Shown here: in pieces, positions 44,669 through 53,664 of the stretch
Layout: every line of letters begins with the position of its first letter
How positions within the stretch are numbered: position 1 is the first letter of the stretch
Assembly: GCA_002717655.1 (NCBI GenBank)
Contig: PBAY01000051.1
Span: forward strand, 1-64,000
Source: Phycisphaerae bacterium
GTDB taxonomy: Bacteria; Planctomycetota; Phycisphaerae; Phycisphaerales; SM1A02
Direction of reading: 5' to 3'
DNA: 64,000 bases
Translations under genes and position numbers: made by a program
The notes under the pieces: generated by a model
The model's input: the letters and a program-made list of their open reading frames with translations, nothing else
What the model was told of the DNA's origin: nothing
Databases searched by the model: none

Positions 44669-45188
44669 AACCCCGTTGCCCTACAAGATCGCCGTGCTGT
44701 GCTATCTGCATGACACCGAAGGTCGTACCCTGCTCCTCCATCGCGCCAAGCCCCCGAACAAGGATCTCTATTCTCCCGTTGGCGGCAAGTTGGAATTCGA
44801 TCTTGGAGAGGATCCTTGGGCCTGTGCTCGCCGGGAAATCCATGAGGAAACAGGCCTTGAGCTGGAACCTGAACATCTTCGCATGTGCGGGATGGTTTCA
44901 GAGACCGCCTACGAAGCCGAAGGACATTGGCTGATTTTCCTGTTTCAGGTCACGCGACCAGTTGAACATCATGAACTGAAGTTCACCGAATTCGATGAGG
45001 GAACACTGGAATGGATCGAGCCGGATTCAATCATGGATCTGACCATTCCTGAAACCGATCGGCAGGTCATCTGGCCGATGCTGGAGAAACACCGGGATGG
45101 ATTCTTCGGAGTCCATATCGACTGTCGCAACGATCCGTTCACCTGGACGGTCACGCAGACCGACCCGGCTTCACAGCTGAGCGATTGA
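44652..45188 (+). CDS. Nudix hydrolase
   Basis: 178 residues from the ATG at 44652, which lies inside the last codons of pdxJ (17-nt overlap, suggesting coupling). The Nudix box core E-D-P-W-A-C-A-R-R-E-I-H-E-E-T-G-L is intact, but the Gly at the start is displaced: GGKLEFDLGE has two more residues than the usual GGKLExGE. It would hydrolyse a nucleoside diphosphate linked to another moiety; the substrate (8-oxo-dGTP type or other) is unknown. It converges on glmM, overlapping by 18 nt. Confidence 0.87.
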   Translation: MVPPSETPLPYKIAVLCYLHDTEGRTLLLHRAKPPNKDLYSPVGGKLEFDLGEDPWACARREIHEETGLELEPEHLRMCGMVSETAYEAEGHWLIFLFQVTRPVEHHELKFTEFDEGTLEWIEPDSIMDLTIPETDRQVIWPMLEKHRDGFFGVHIDCRNDPFTWTVTQTDPASQLSD

Positions 45189-46562
45189 TCTGATCGCTTC
45201 ACCCAGCTTCGCCGCAGAGGCTTCATCTTCGGATTCGATGATCAACCGTGCAATCGGCTCGGTATTGCTGGGTCGCAGATGAATCCATCCTTCAGGAAGA
45301 TCCACACGAACGCCGTCTTCGGTATGCAGTGTTGCATCCGGATGCTGAGCGTAATGATCGATGACGGCCGACATGCCTGCCGCAAGCTTCGATCTTGCGT
45401 CGCTTCCCTCCAGCTCGATCGTCTGTTTCAGCATGGCATATCGAGGCATGCCTGCGACGATTGCTGAAAGCGCCTGATTCTCACGGCACACGAGTTCAAG
45501 CACGAGCGCCATGGCCGAAAGACTGTCACGTACCCAGGTCACGGCCGGCAGCATGACCCCACCGTTACCTTCGCCGCCGATGACAGCCTGACAGGAACGC
45601 ATGACCTGAGCGACATTGGCTTCACCAACCGCGGATCGATGAACCTCGCAGCCAAACTCCGCCGCGACATCATCAATGAGACGACTCGTTGAAAGATTCG
45701 CAGCAGCCGGCCCTGGTTGCCGGGCAAGCAAGGCACGAGCGGCAAGCGCCAGTGTGAATTCTTCTCCGATGTACGACCCCTGGTCGTCGACCACGGCCAG
45801 ACGATCGGCATCAGGATCCTGCGCGAAGCCGATGTCCGCTCCGGATTCGACGACGGCGTCGCACAAAGCTCCAAGATGTTCCTTGCGTGGTTCGGGTGGA
45901 TGAAAGAAATCACCCGTGGGTTCCGATCCAAGGTGAACAACTTCACACCCAAGACGAGTCAGGAGATTGATTCCTGCAATTCCTCCCGCGCCATTCACCG
46001 AATCCAATACCACCTTGAATCCTCGCTTCTGAATCAAGGTTGGATCGATCTGGCCCAGCAACTTCGCAACATGAGTGTCGTGAGCCCTGGATTCCTCTTC
46101 CACTTCTATCGATTCGACATTCGAAGGGAACAGCTCGTCACTACGGAAACGATCGATGATGGCTGAAGCGATCTCAGCGGACGGAGCCGTCCCCATGCCA
46201 TCGAGCAGCTTGAGTCCATTCCAGGGAGATGGATTGTGCGAAGCCGTAATCATGATTCCACCCGCGGCGCGAGCTGCCCCGATCATTACGCCTACGGTTG
46301 GTGTGGCTGCGATTCCAAGTGACATGACACGACAGCCGGCATCACAGAGTCCCTGCGCTGCCGCTTCGGCGAGTTCGGGACCTGAGGGGCGACTGTCTCT
46401 GGCGAGCACCATCAATGGCGAATCAGTTGATGAAGCGATGTGCTGTCCCCAGATCGTGGCAAGTCGATGCGCCACTGCCGGAGTCATCGACTCACCAACG
46501 ATTCCTCTCGCACCGGAAACCGAGAGCATCAAGGGAGCTTCAGATGATTCGTGATCTGCCAT
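45171..46562 (-). CDS. glmM: Phosphoglucosamine/phosphohexomutase (GlmM-like)
   Basis: 463 residues from the ATG at 46562. Phospho-acceptor Ser108 lies in TASHNP, the metal loop DPDADR follows, GGEGNGG is the sugar-binding loop, and the C-terminal phosphate-binding RPSNTEP is present. The family turns glucosamine-6-phosphate into glucosamine-1-phosphate (GlmM) or acts on glucose/mannose phosphates. The GlmM call is favoured by the UDP-GlcNAc-using genes nearby but is not certain. It is 14 nt after the queD-like gene. There is no Shine-Dalgarno; an in-frame GTG at 46586 is a weaker alternative. Confidence 0.82.
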   Translation of the reverse strand: MADHESSEAPLMLSVSGARGIVGESMTPAVAHRLATIWGQHIASSTDSPLMVLARDSRPSGPELAEAAAQGLCDAGCRVMSLGIAATPTVGVMIGAARAAGGIMITASHNPSPWNGLKLLDGMGTAPSAEIASAIIDRFRSDELFPSNVESIEVEEESRAHDTHVAKLLGQIDPTLIQKRGFKVVLDSVNGAGGIAGINLLTRLGCEVVHLGSEPTGDFFHPPEPRKEHLGALCDAVVESGADIGFAQDPDADRLAVVDDQGSYIGEEFTLALAARALLARQPGPAAANLSTSRLIDDVAAEFGCEVHRSAVGEANVAQVMRSCQAVIGGEGNGGVMLPAVTWVRDSLSAMALVLELVCRENQALSAIVAGMPRYAMLKQTIELEGSDARSKLAAGMSAVIDHYAQHPDATLHTEDGVRVDLPEGWIHLRPSNTEPIARLIIESEDEASAAKLGEAIRSIAQL

Positions 46563-46576
46563 GAGAGAGAATCGTA

Positions 46577-46948
46577 TCAGGAACACTCGATGCGAAAGGC
46601 CGCTTCACATCCCGGAGCTTCTGTGACCGCCACCGTGATTGAACCGACACCTGCGGGTAATCCCGGCTCGAGCGTCGTGGCAAGATGCCACGCGACATTT
46701 TCAGCAGAAGGATTCAATTCATCGAATGGGGCCGTCTTGTTCAGATCAACCCCGTGAAACTGGCTCAGCACGCTGTCAAGCTTCTGTTCGAGATCATGAA
46801 AGTCGCACAGCAGGCCGTCTTCATCAAGTGATGCCGCTTCCAACGTGACCCGGACACGCCAGTCATGCGCATGCGGCTCCTCATCGACACCACGGATCGT
46901 GACGGCATGCGTCGCAGGAAAGACACGTTCAACACGTATGGAAAACAC
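46577..46948 (-). CDS. queD: 6-pyruvoyl-tetrahydropterin synthase/QueD-like protein without the catalytic Cys
   Basis: 123 residues of the T-fold PTPS/QueD family. The zinc ligands are His14 (FPATHAV) and His26/His28 (PHAHDW); NPSAENVAWHLA carries the conserved Glu. The catalytic Cys usually found four residues before the HxH pair is replaced by Asp22. Its reaction may therefore differ from that of true QueD (7-carboxy-7-deazaguanine path) or PTPS. It lies 44 nt after the pilus genes. Confidence 0.75.
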   Translation of the reverse strand: MFSIRVERVFPATHAVTIRGVDEEPHAHDWRVRVTLEAASLDEDGLLCDFHDLEQKLDSVLSQFHGVDLNKTAPFDELNPSAENVAWHLATTLEPGLPAGVGSITVAVTEAPGCEAAFRIECS

Positions 46949-46992
46949 GTGGGAACGATAACGTGTCCAAGCAGTCCGGTCGAGCCGATGGA

Positions 46993-47565
46993 CTACTGCC
47001 AGGCCATGACTCTGGGCATGGCGGAACCGATGAGGCGAAGTGGATCATTCTGATCAACATCAAGCTGGAGACGCTGGGCCTGATCATCCTCGACCACCAG
47101 ATCGATGACGGCACGCTCCAGCCATCGCCCATCCCGGTATTCCAGCGTGAATGGTGAAACAGGGTCCTTACCTTCACCAACCACCTGAGTCACACCTTCA
47201 ATCAAAGGCCAGCTGCCGCCATCCTGATTCCAATACAGGGATTGAGTCGCAGCATCCCATTCAAGCGTCACCCAGGAACCATCACCGATGCTGATTTCGA
47301 GCGAATCGGAAGTGATCGTTCTGGTCAACGGGTCCGCAGGCAACGGCCCGAAATCAATTCCGGTCCTGATCAGCGTCTGGATACGTTCCAGCACAACTCG
47401 ACCAGATACCGCCGTCGATGCCGTTCGAGTCGTTTTCTGGAAAGCAGAAAAGGAAGCACTCAACGCCATCATGGTCGCCATGAGCAAAACCGCAGAGATC
47501 GACATGGCGATCAGGAGTTCCGGAATGCTGAAGCCACGATGCCGCAGCCGAGTGTTCTTGCTCAC
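46993..47565 (-). CDS. Type IV pilin-like protein (PilW-type minor pseudopilin)
   Basis: 190 residues from a GTG at 47565, overlapping the upstream stop as GTGA, with AGGAGGG about 6 nt before it. The prepilin cleavage motif is RRG11|FSIPE16 with Glu at +5 and a long hydrophobic helix after it. The C-terminal domain is a beta-rich minor pseudopilin (PilW/GspJ-like). It is probably a tip or initiation component of the pilus encoded here. Confidence 0.83.
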   Translation of the reverse strand: MSKNTRLRHRGFSIPELLIAMSISAVLLMATMMALSASFSAFQKTTRTASTAVSGRVVLERIQTLIRTGIDFGPLPADPLTRTITSDSLEISIGDGSWVTLEWDAATQSLYWNQDGGSWPLIEGVTQVVGEGKDPVSPFTLEYRDGRWLERAVIDLVVEDDQAQRLQLDVDQNDPLRLIGSAMPRVMAWQ

Positions 47566-49952
47566 AGCGTCCCTCCTTCAACGTAGGTATGAGGCATGGG
47601 TTCCATGCGTACCGGCCAGGGAATGCCGTCCGGAAGCTTTCCATCAGGGTCATAGCGAAGTGTGATCTGGCCAAAACCAGAGAAACCCGGATCACTGGGA
47701 TCGACGCCTTCACCATCTCCATCGATATTGCCGAAGTACCCCAGCGTCGTATTGAATGCGTCAGGAGTTCCGCCATAGAACAACGGACCTTCGCCTTCCG
47801 TGGGGCGATACGTCATCAGGACCGTTCCATGGACATCCGCTGTGCCACGAATATCCATGATTCCAGCCACGATCGTGCCCTTCAGCTTGATGCGGCTTGC
47901 CGTTTCATTGTCGAAGTTGCCGACATCAACCGACCAACCCGGGGCAAGCACCGAACTTCTCGCAAGCTCCTCTCGATCTTCCTCGGTGAGGCTCAACAGA
48001 TTCGACTGCAGCGTCGAGGCATCCGACTCGAGCAGAAGATCCGGATCGTATGGATCGATGTAGAAGCGGGTATTCCCGGTCAACTGGATCTTGTTGCGCC
48101 AATGGGTGTATTCGCCAGGCTGGTCACCTGCCAGTGAGCCCAGAAAGGTGCATCCATCAAACCTGAGATTGTTGGAATGATCCCGCGTGTCTTCCAGAAT
48201 GTCGCTTCCTAGTTCGGAAACAAGATCCGGGAATCGATCGATGAATCCGCCTGAACCATCCGGCTCCACCGAGCCGGTGTAGTTCCAATTGGGATCAACA
48301 CAGCCCTCTTCGGTTTCGACCCATACCACCCCGATGAACGTGCAGTTGCGGAACAGACCATTGGTTCCCCGGGGAATTCTGACGTTCGTGAACGTCATGT
48401 TCTCATAGACCGGCCTCTGGTAGTAGTCATAGGCGCCCAGCGAACCATAGGGAACGGATTCGGCGGGTTCGGTTCCCGCCGGCAGATAGGTGCCTCCAGC
48501 TGCAATACCCGCTGCCACCTGTCCGGATGATTCATTTCCGAACGGCGAGCCTCCAGCTGCCGTGTCATCAAACCAGGTGTGCGCGGTATTGAACATCTCG
48601 GTTGAAAGTTCAATCATGTCAGGCGGTCCCACCTGAAAGATGGTTGAGGGATCATCCGTCTCACTGCCGATGGGACCCTGCACCACCTCCTGATAACTTG
48701 CTCCCTGAGCGTCCTCCCAATTGTCCTGAGCAACGGAGAATCTCAATCCTCCTCTTGCCTTGACGTATCGATCCCGGTTGTCGAGTACGCCATCACGCCA
48801 CCCCAGCATGGTGTCGACTGCATCGACTACGCCATCGCTGTTTCGATCAGGAAGTGCTTCATCCAGCAGCGGGCCCAGTTGAGGATCGACATCGAATTCC
48901 AGAGCGCCAGAATTGCCGGAGGCCGTTGCTCGCGCCTCGTCATACACGACGCGACCATCATCATTCACATCGAAGACTCCCAGAAACAGGTCGAAATCAT
49001 CGACGTATTCATCACCATCAAGATCAAGAAAGTACGACTGCTGAGCGACACCGATGGACTCGGTCGGATGATCCGGTCGCAGACGGTTGTCGCCATCCAG
49101 ATCATGCCCGCCGACCGCGGCGTAGAACTCATCCAGCCGGGTATCCAGTACGGCATCACAGTCATAGAAATCGCTTCGCAGAACAAGCGGATCACCATTC
49201 AGAGGATCCAGCTCACCCTCCACGGTTCCATACAACGAACCGATCGGACCATCTACGAGAACATTCTTCCCGATCATGATCCGGTTCGGGCCAAGCACTG
49301 CAAACTCGATCTTCTTGTCGATGCGGAAATCCAACTGAAGATTTCGACGAATACCCTGATCATGCCCCTGACTGGTGACTCTCACCTGCGAACCGTCGGA
49401 AAGCAGTTCGTAACGAAGGCGGAACCAGGGGTCATCGTCATCCTGACCCAGACGAATCGGAGGCGTGACAATGACACCGTTGTTCTGATCCAGAGTCAGT
49501 GGGTAGATCACTCCATCAACTTCCACTGCTTCGTAGTCGTCCGCATAGAGATGAGCATCGTGTATCGCATGAAGGAGTCCTGGCCCGGATGGATTCGTGA
49601 CGACATATCCATCAGGTTCCGCGACCTCAACATCCCCATCCTCGGTCGTCCAGCTTCCCAGCCAGAGTCGTTCGCCGAAGATGGAATCGATTTCACCTCG
49701 TTCAACCACGAATCGTCTGCTCTCCTGTCCAAGCCTGCGAGCGGCGAAAGCAAGACCGCTTTCCGAGGCACTCAGGGCTCTGGAGATGCGCAATGAGGAA
49801 TGTGCGGTTCGAACATTGCCCTGCGCCACAATGGCCATCACGGCTGCCAGGGAGGCGAACAGCACGAGAAACATCATGGCAAGTACTGCGGCGATGCCCC
49901 GACGATTTGCCGACTGCTGCATGTGTCTTCGAATTGGTACTGCTTGAATCAT
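47562..49952 (-). CDS. PilX-like pilus protein, very large, with calcium-binding-type repeats
   Basis: 796 residues. A PilX-type N-terminus: basic RRHMQQSANRRGIAAVL, a membrane helix (about 20-42) and the 'ARALSASESGLAFAARRL' stretch typical of pilX. Residues about 285-400 hold a run of DxDxDG-type loops (DLDGDNRLRPD, DLDGDEYVDDFD, DVNDDGRVVYD, DRNSDGVVDAVD) like dockerin/EF-hand or thrombospondin-3 calcium loops. A beta-helix-like section follows (NVRIPRGTNGLFRNCTFIG, FDGCTFLG). Most PilX proteins are under 250 residues, so this is unusual. GAGAGGTAC precedes the ATG. Confidence 0.75.
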   Translation of the reverse strand: MIQAVPIRRHMQQSANRRGIAAVLAMMFLVLFASLAAVMAIVAQGNVRTAHSSLRISRALSASESGLAFAARRLGQESRRFVVERGEIDSIFGERLWLGSWTTEDGDVEVAEPDGYVVTNPSGPGLLHAIHDAHLYADDYEAVEVDGVIYPLTLDQNNGVIVTPPIRLGQDDDDPWFRLRYELLSDGSQVRVTSQGHDQGIRRNLQLDFRIDKKIEFAVLGPNRIMIGKNVLVDGPIGSLYGTVEGELDPLNGDPLVLRSDFYDCDAVLDTRLDEFYAAVGGHDLDGDNRLRPDHPTESIGVAQQSYFLDLDGDEYVDDFDLFLGVFDVNDDGRVVYDEARATASGNSGALEFDVDPQLGPLLDEALPDRNSDGVVDAVDTMLGWRDGVLDNRDRYVKARGGLRFSVAQDNWEDAQGASYQEVVQGPIGSETDDPSTIFQVGPPDMIELSTEMFNTAHTWFDDTAAGGSPFGNESSGQVAAGIAAGGTYLPAGTEPAESVPYGSLGAYDYYQRPVYENMTFTNVRIPRGTNGLFRNCTFIGVVWVETEEGCVDPNWNYTGSVEPDGSGGFIDRFPDLVSELGSDILEDTRDHSNNLRFDGCTFLGSLAGDQPGEYTHWRNKIQLTGNTRFYIDPYDPDLLLESDASTLQSNLLSLTEEDREELARSSVLAPGWSVDVGNFDNETASRIKLKGTIVAGIMDIRGTADVHGTVLMTYRPTEGEGPLFYGGTPDAFNTTLGYFGNIDGDGEGVDPSDPGFSGFGQITLRYDPDGKLPDGIPWPVRMEPMPHTYVEGGTL

Positions 49953-50034
49953 GAGATGTACCTCTCATCAACTGTGACATTCAGACGGATCAGAGACGCA
50001 ACAACACCGGCCGAAGCGCTCACAACAAGGCCTT

Positions 50035-50556
50035 TCAATTCGGTGCGATCCACCGGACCCGTGTCATCTCCCTGTTCTCGCCTGCCCTTGGGTCTTCCCA
50101 TTTGACCGTCACTTCCACCATCAACAGGTCCGAGGCGCCATCCGCTACGACGGCATTGACATCTCCTGAATCGACATTCCACACCCGAACTTCCTGCGTC
50201 CAGCCTGACAGACCAAGGATCGGTTGCCTCAGACTGTTCAAAGGCCCGGCATGCACATCACCGCCGAGCACAAGTCCATCACCATCGCCGTCGAAGTCAT
50301 CCAGATCATCGAAATCCAGAACATCGAGTTCATTCAACTCAGCACCCCAGCTCGACGTGCCGGTGACCGGATCGTGCCGCGGAAGTTTCAGGGTCATCTC
50401 ACGGACTTCATTGCCGAGTCTTGCGGCAAGACCCACCTTCTCGGCCCAGTCATTCTGGTAATGCCAGGCCTGCTGGGCGGACATCATCGACAGGACACCG
50501 ACACCGACGATGACAATCGCCAAGGCCGTTTCCAGCAAGGTGAAGCCACGAGTCAC
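50035..50556 (-). CDS. Type IV pilin-like protein (PilV-type minor pseudopilin)
   Basis: 173 residues from a GTG at 50556. The cleavage motif is RG4|FTLLE9 (Glu at +5) followed by a hydrophobic helix (about 10-30). The globular part carries an Asp-rich loop, LDVLDFDDLDDFDGDGDGL, and a beta-rich C-terminus. It sits between the pilC-like and pilX-like genes. No strong Shine-Dalgarno is present, so translation may depend on coupling or on another start. Confidence 0.78.
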   Translation of the reverse strand: MTRGFTLLETALAIVIVGVGVLSMMSAQQAWHYQNDWAEKVGLAARLGNEVREMTLKLPRHDPVTGTSSWGAELNELDVLDFDDLDDFDGDGDGLVLGGDVHAGPLNSLRQPILGLSGWTQEVRVWNVDSGDVNAVVADGASDLLMVEVTVKWEDPRAGENREMTRVRWIAPN

Positions 50557-50612
50557 GGCTCGGCGGGATCGAATTGGAATGGCTTGCCTGTTGAAGATAA
50601 GTACTCCTTGCC

Positions 50613-51845
50613 TCAGCCCGCCACGATGGCGCTCATCTTGAAGATCGGGAGAATGATGGCCATGGCGATGAAGCCGACGATCGAGCCCATCACGACGATG
50701 AGAATCGGCTCGATCATGCTGGTCATGGTCTTGATGGCATCACGCAGAGCGGCTGAATAGAACTCTGCGATCTCCTCGAGAACTTCACCGAGCTTGCCCG
50801 AGTCCTCGCCGGCGGCGATCATCTGAACAACAGCCTTGGGCAGCAGTGTTGTTTCGCCAAGCGCTGCATTGATCTTCTGGCCCTGACGCACATCCATGTT
50901 GACTTTGCGCCACAGTCCTCGATACAGCACATTTCCGCTGATATCTCCCGTGACCGTCATGGCGTCGAGAACAGGGACTCCTGCATTGAGCAGTTCACCC
51001 ATCGTCTGAAGCGACCGACTCACATACAGCGCACGGAACATCCGTTTGAACAGTGGCGCCTGCAGCTTGGTTCCATCAAACCAGAACCGGCCGATTTCCG
51101 TTCGTATGAAGAACAGGAATGCAATCAGAACAAGCAATGGAACGATGATCATCACAATCCAGTTGGCCGTCATCCAGGCGGAGATCGCCATCAGAAATTT
51201 CGTGGGACCGGGAAGCGCGGCTTCCTTGCCTTCGAATACCGTGGTGAATCGGGGAAGCACGAAGGTCATGAGGAAGATCGTGACGGTTGTCGCCAAGGTG
51301 GCAATGACGCCGGGATAGATGCTGGCACCAATAACCATCTTTCTGGTTTCAAGCTGCTGCTTCATGAATGTCGCGATTCGATCAAGCATATGTGCAAATG
51401 ATCCTGACATTTCCGAAGCTCTGACCATGTTGACATAGAGCGCGTCAAACAGTCTTGGATACCTTGCGATGGCTTCGGAGAACTGCTTGCCGGACTCCAC
51501 ATCCTGACGGATGTTCTGGAGAATTCTTCGGAACTTCACGTTGTCAGTCTGATCAGCGATACCTTCAAGCGCCTGACGGATACTGATCCCGGCCCGGATC
51601 ATCACGGCCAGCTGACAGGTGAAGTCCAGCACTTCCTTGGATGAAGGGCCCGAGCTCCAGTTGATGATCTGACTGATCTTCTTCAGGAGTTCCCCTGAAC
51701 CCGAACCTTGCAACGGAACCAGCTTCAGCACATGCTGCCCCTGGCTGCGGAGCATGGTGGCGGCAGCGGCTGCACTGTCGGCATTGAGCACGCCCCCATG
51801 GAGCTTGCCGGTGTTCAATCGTGCCTGATAGCGGTACTGAGGCAT
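50613..51845 (-). CDS. pilC: Type IV pilus / type II secretion inner-membrane platform protein (PilC/GspF)
   Basis: 410 residues, PilC/GspF family. It has an N-terminal cytoplasmic segment with YRYQARLNTGKLHGGVLNADS, then two GspF domains: the first has LAVMIRAGISIRQALEGIAD and SEMSGSFAHMLDRIA, the second LLNAGVPVLDAMTVTGD and GEDSGKLGEVLEEIAEFY. Three membrane helices lie at about 170-190, 215-240 and 380-405. It is the platform that couples the ATPase to pilin assembly or retraction. Confidence 0.92.
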   Translation of the reverse strand: MPQYRYQARLNTGKLHGGVLNADSAAAAATMLRSQGQHVLKLVPLQGSGSGELLKKISQIINWSSGPSSKEVLDFTCQLAVMIRAGISIRQALEGIADQTDNVKFRRILQNIRQDVESGKQFSEAIARYPRLFDALYVNMVRASEMSGSFAHMLDRIATFMKQQLETRKMVIGASIYPGVIATLATTVTIFLMTFVLPRFTTVFEGKEAALPGPTKFLMAISAWMTANWIVMIIVPLLVLIAFLFFIRTEIGRFWFDGTKLQAPLFKRMFRALYVSRSLQTMGELLNAGVPVLDAMTVTGDISGNVLYRGLWRKVNMDVRQGQKINAALGETTLLPKAVVQMIAAGEDSGKLGEVLEEIAEFYSAALRDAIKTMTSMIEPILIVVMGSIVGFIAMAIILPIFKMSAIVAG

Positions 51846-51874
51846 ACGAGGTTCGCTTCAACAACCAGACGCCG

Positions 51875-52933
51875 TCAGGCGGCGAGCTGTCGCTCCATCT
51901 GTTCTGGATAAGCAGACTGCGCAACGGCATCCTGCCTGCTGATGAAACCGTTGAAGTACAACTCTGCGATCGAGGCATCGAGACTGACCATTCCAGCACG
52001 ACGACTGGTTTCGATCACATTGGGGATTTCAAAGGTACGGTTCTCACGAATGATGTTGCGTACGGCTGGAGTACATAGAAGAACTTCGACTGCTGGAACC
52101 ATGCCAGGACGATCGACGCGACTGAACAGGGTCTGAGAGACGACGGCCTGAAGCGTGTTGCCAAGCATGGAACGAATCTGATTCTGCTGGCCTGCCGGAT
52201 ACATGTCGATGATCCGCTCGACGGTCTGACCTGCATTGCATGTGTGCAACGTCGACAGCACGAGGTGCCCTGTTTCAGCAGCTGACATCGCCAGAGCCGT
52301 CGTGTCGAGATCCCGCATCTCACCGACCAGAATGATGTCGGGATCCTGTCGCAAGGCATGTTTCAATCCTGAAGCGAAGCTGGGCATGTGCACTCCCAGC
52401 TCTCGCTGCTCGATCACACACTGTCGAGAGGCCAGTTCATACTCAATCGGATCTTCAAGCGTGATGATGTGCTTGCGATAGCGATCATTCATCGCCTGAA
52501 TCATGGCGGCCAGCGTGGTCGATTTTCCAGATCCCGTATCGCCAGTCACCAAGACCAGTCCACGAGGCAGCCAGGTCAGTTTCTGAATGACTTCCGGTAG
52601 ATTGAGATCCGTCAGTTCGGGAACCCTGGTACGGATGACTCTCATGGCCAAAGCCGTACCACCCCGCTGGGCGTGCGCATTGACTCGATAACGGCCCAGT
52701 GACGAGACCGCATGTGAAAAATCGAGATCAAGATTCGTTTCAAACAACTCGCGTTGCCGGTCGTTGACCATCTCGTCGAGATAGCCCTGTGTCACTTCAG
52801 GCGTGAGCAGTTCTTCGGACAATGGCTCCATCACGGTATTGACGCGTACAAGAGGTGGGTGATGCGGGATGAGGTGCACATCGCTTGCACCACGATCATC
52901 CGCCATCCGGAGAATGTCATCGAGCTTGATCAT
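51875..52933 (-). CDS. pilT: Pilus retraction ATPase PilT
   Basis: 352 residues. Walker A is TGDTGSGKST (130-139), the Asp box is DPIEYELA, Walker B is DPDIILVGEMRD, and the His box is TGHLVLSTLHTCNA; a C-terminal VRNIIREN resembles PilT's AIRNLIRE. It supplies energy for pilus disassembly and twitching. No PilB extension ATPase is in the window. It is the first gene of a leftward operon: pilT, pilC-like, three pilin-like genes, then queD-like and glmM. Confidence 0.93.
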   Translation of the reverse strand: MIKLDDILRMADDRGASDVHLIPHHPPLVRVNTVMEPLSEELLTPEVTQGYLDEMVNDRQRELFETNLDLDFSHAVSSLGRYRVNAHAQRGGTALAMRVIRTRVPELTDLNLPEVIQKLTWLPRGLVLVTGDTGSGKSTTLAAMIQAMNDRYRKHIITLEDPIEYELASRQCVIEQRELGVHMPSFASGLKHALRQDPDIILVGEMRDLDTTALAMSAAETGHLVLSTLHTCNAGQTVERIIDMYPAGQQNQIRSMLGNTLQAVVSQTLFSRVDRPGMVPAVEVLLCTPAVRNIIRENRTFEIPNVIETSRRAGMVSLDASIAELYFNGFISRQDAVAQSAYPEQMERQLAA

Positions 52934-53073
52934 GAAATTCCAATGAGTCCTGTGAGAACAGAAAACGGGTGGGTTGGTTCATCTGCACCTATCGGCGCTG
53001 TGACGACAACCCATCACCACTCGAATTCCATTCGAGGATGCTCCGCCTCTTCTCATCACGATTGAGTGAACTC

Positions 53074-53601
53074 TCAGGAACCTGCGGATTCAACGGGCAA
53101 GGAGGACTGGGAGGATTCTGCGGCCTCCGGATCCAGCTCCCCCGTCGTCTCCAGAACTCCAGAAGCGCTGAAGCCGGTTGATGGCCGGTAGCCGAAATCC
53201 AGCAAGGTCTGTGAGAACACACCTTGGTTCATGTAGACCAATGTTCCAGACAGCCTCCAACGAGCCTCCTCGGGAATTCGATCTTCACTCCAACCCATCT
53301 GGTCAAATCGGATCACCGCCGGCAGACTCAATGGGCGATTGTTGCCTCGGGCATCCAAGGTCATTTCAGCGGCATGCCGACCCTGATAGACACCCTTGCC
53401 AAGAACGGATACCGCATAGTTCAGCTCAAGAGGCTCAATCGGCTTGTCATTGGGATTCGACAGTTCCATGTTGAACTGGATGGCCATGGCATTCTGATTG
53501 CGAGCAACCACCTGAACGCTTTCCACGCCGATTCGAGGGGCCTGGGTGAAGCAACCCCCCAGAATCAGGAACAACGGAACAAGCAGGCAGGTGAATCTCA
53601 T
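53074..53601 (-). CDS. LEA14/WHy-like envelope lipoprotein
   Basis: 175 residues. The lipobox L-I-L-G-G-C17 anchors it. The body (VESVQVVARNQNAMAIQFNMELSNPNDKPIEPLELNYAVSV ... SLPAVIRF) fits the LEA14/WHy beta-sandwich fold found in bacterial envelope proteins. The C-terminus is acidic and Ser-rich. It faces the PQQ-propeller gene in a divergent arrangement. The ATG has no Shine-Dalgarno but TACAGT lies 6 nt upstream. Confidence 0.72.
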   Translation of the reverse strand: MRFTCLLVPLFLILGGCFTQAPRIGVESVQVVARNQNAMAIQFNMELSNPNDKPIEPLELNYAVSVLGKGVYQGRHAAEMTLDARGNNRPLSLPAVIRFDQMGWSEDRIPEEARWRLSGTLVYMNQGVFSQTLLDFGYRPSTGFSASGVLETTGELDPEAAESSQSSLPVESAGS

Positions 53602-53607
53602 GGGGGC

Positions 53608-53613
53608 ACTGTA
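53608..53613 (-). promoter_or_regulatory. Candidate -10 box (leaderless start)
   Basis: TACAGT on the minus strand, 6 nt (gccccc) before the ATG at 53601. It is back-to-back with TAGAAT (53646-53651) for the rightward gene. Confidence 0.42.
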
Positions 53614-53664
53614 TCAGGAGGGGAACAACCCCCGCCAGAGAGGCGTAGAATCAAAGGAGCCCTG

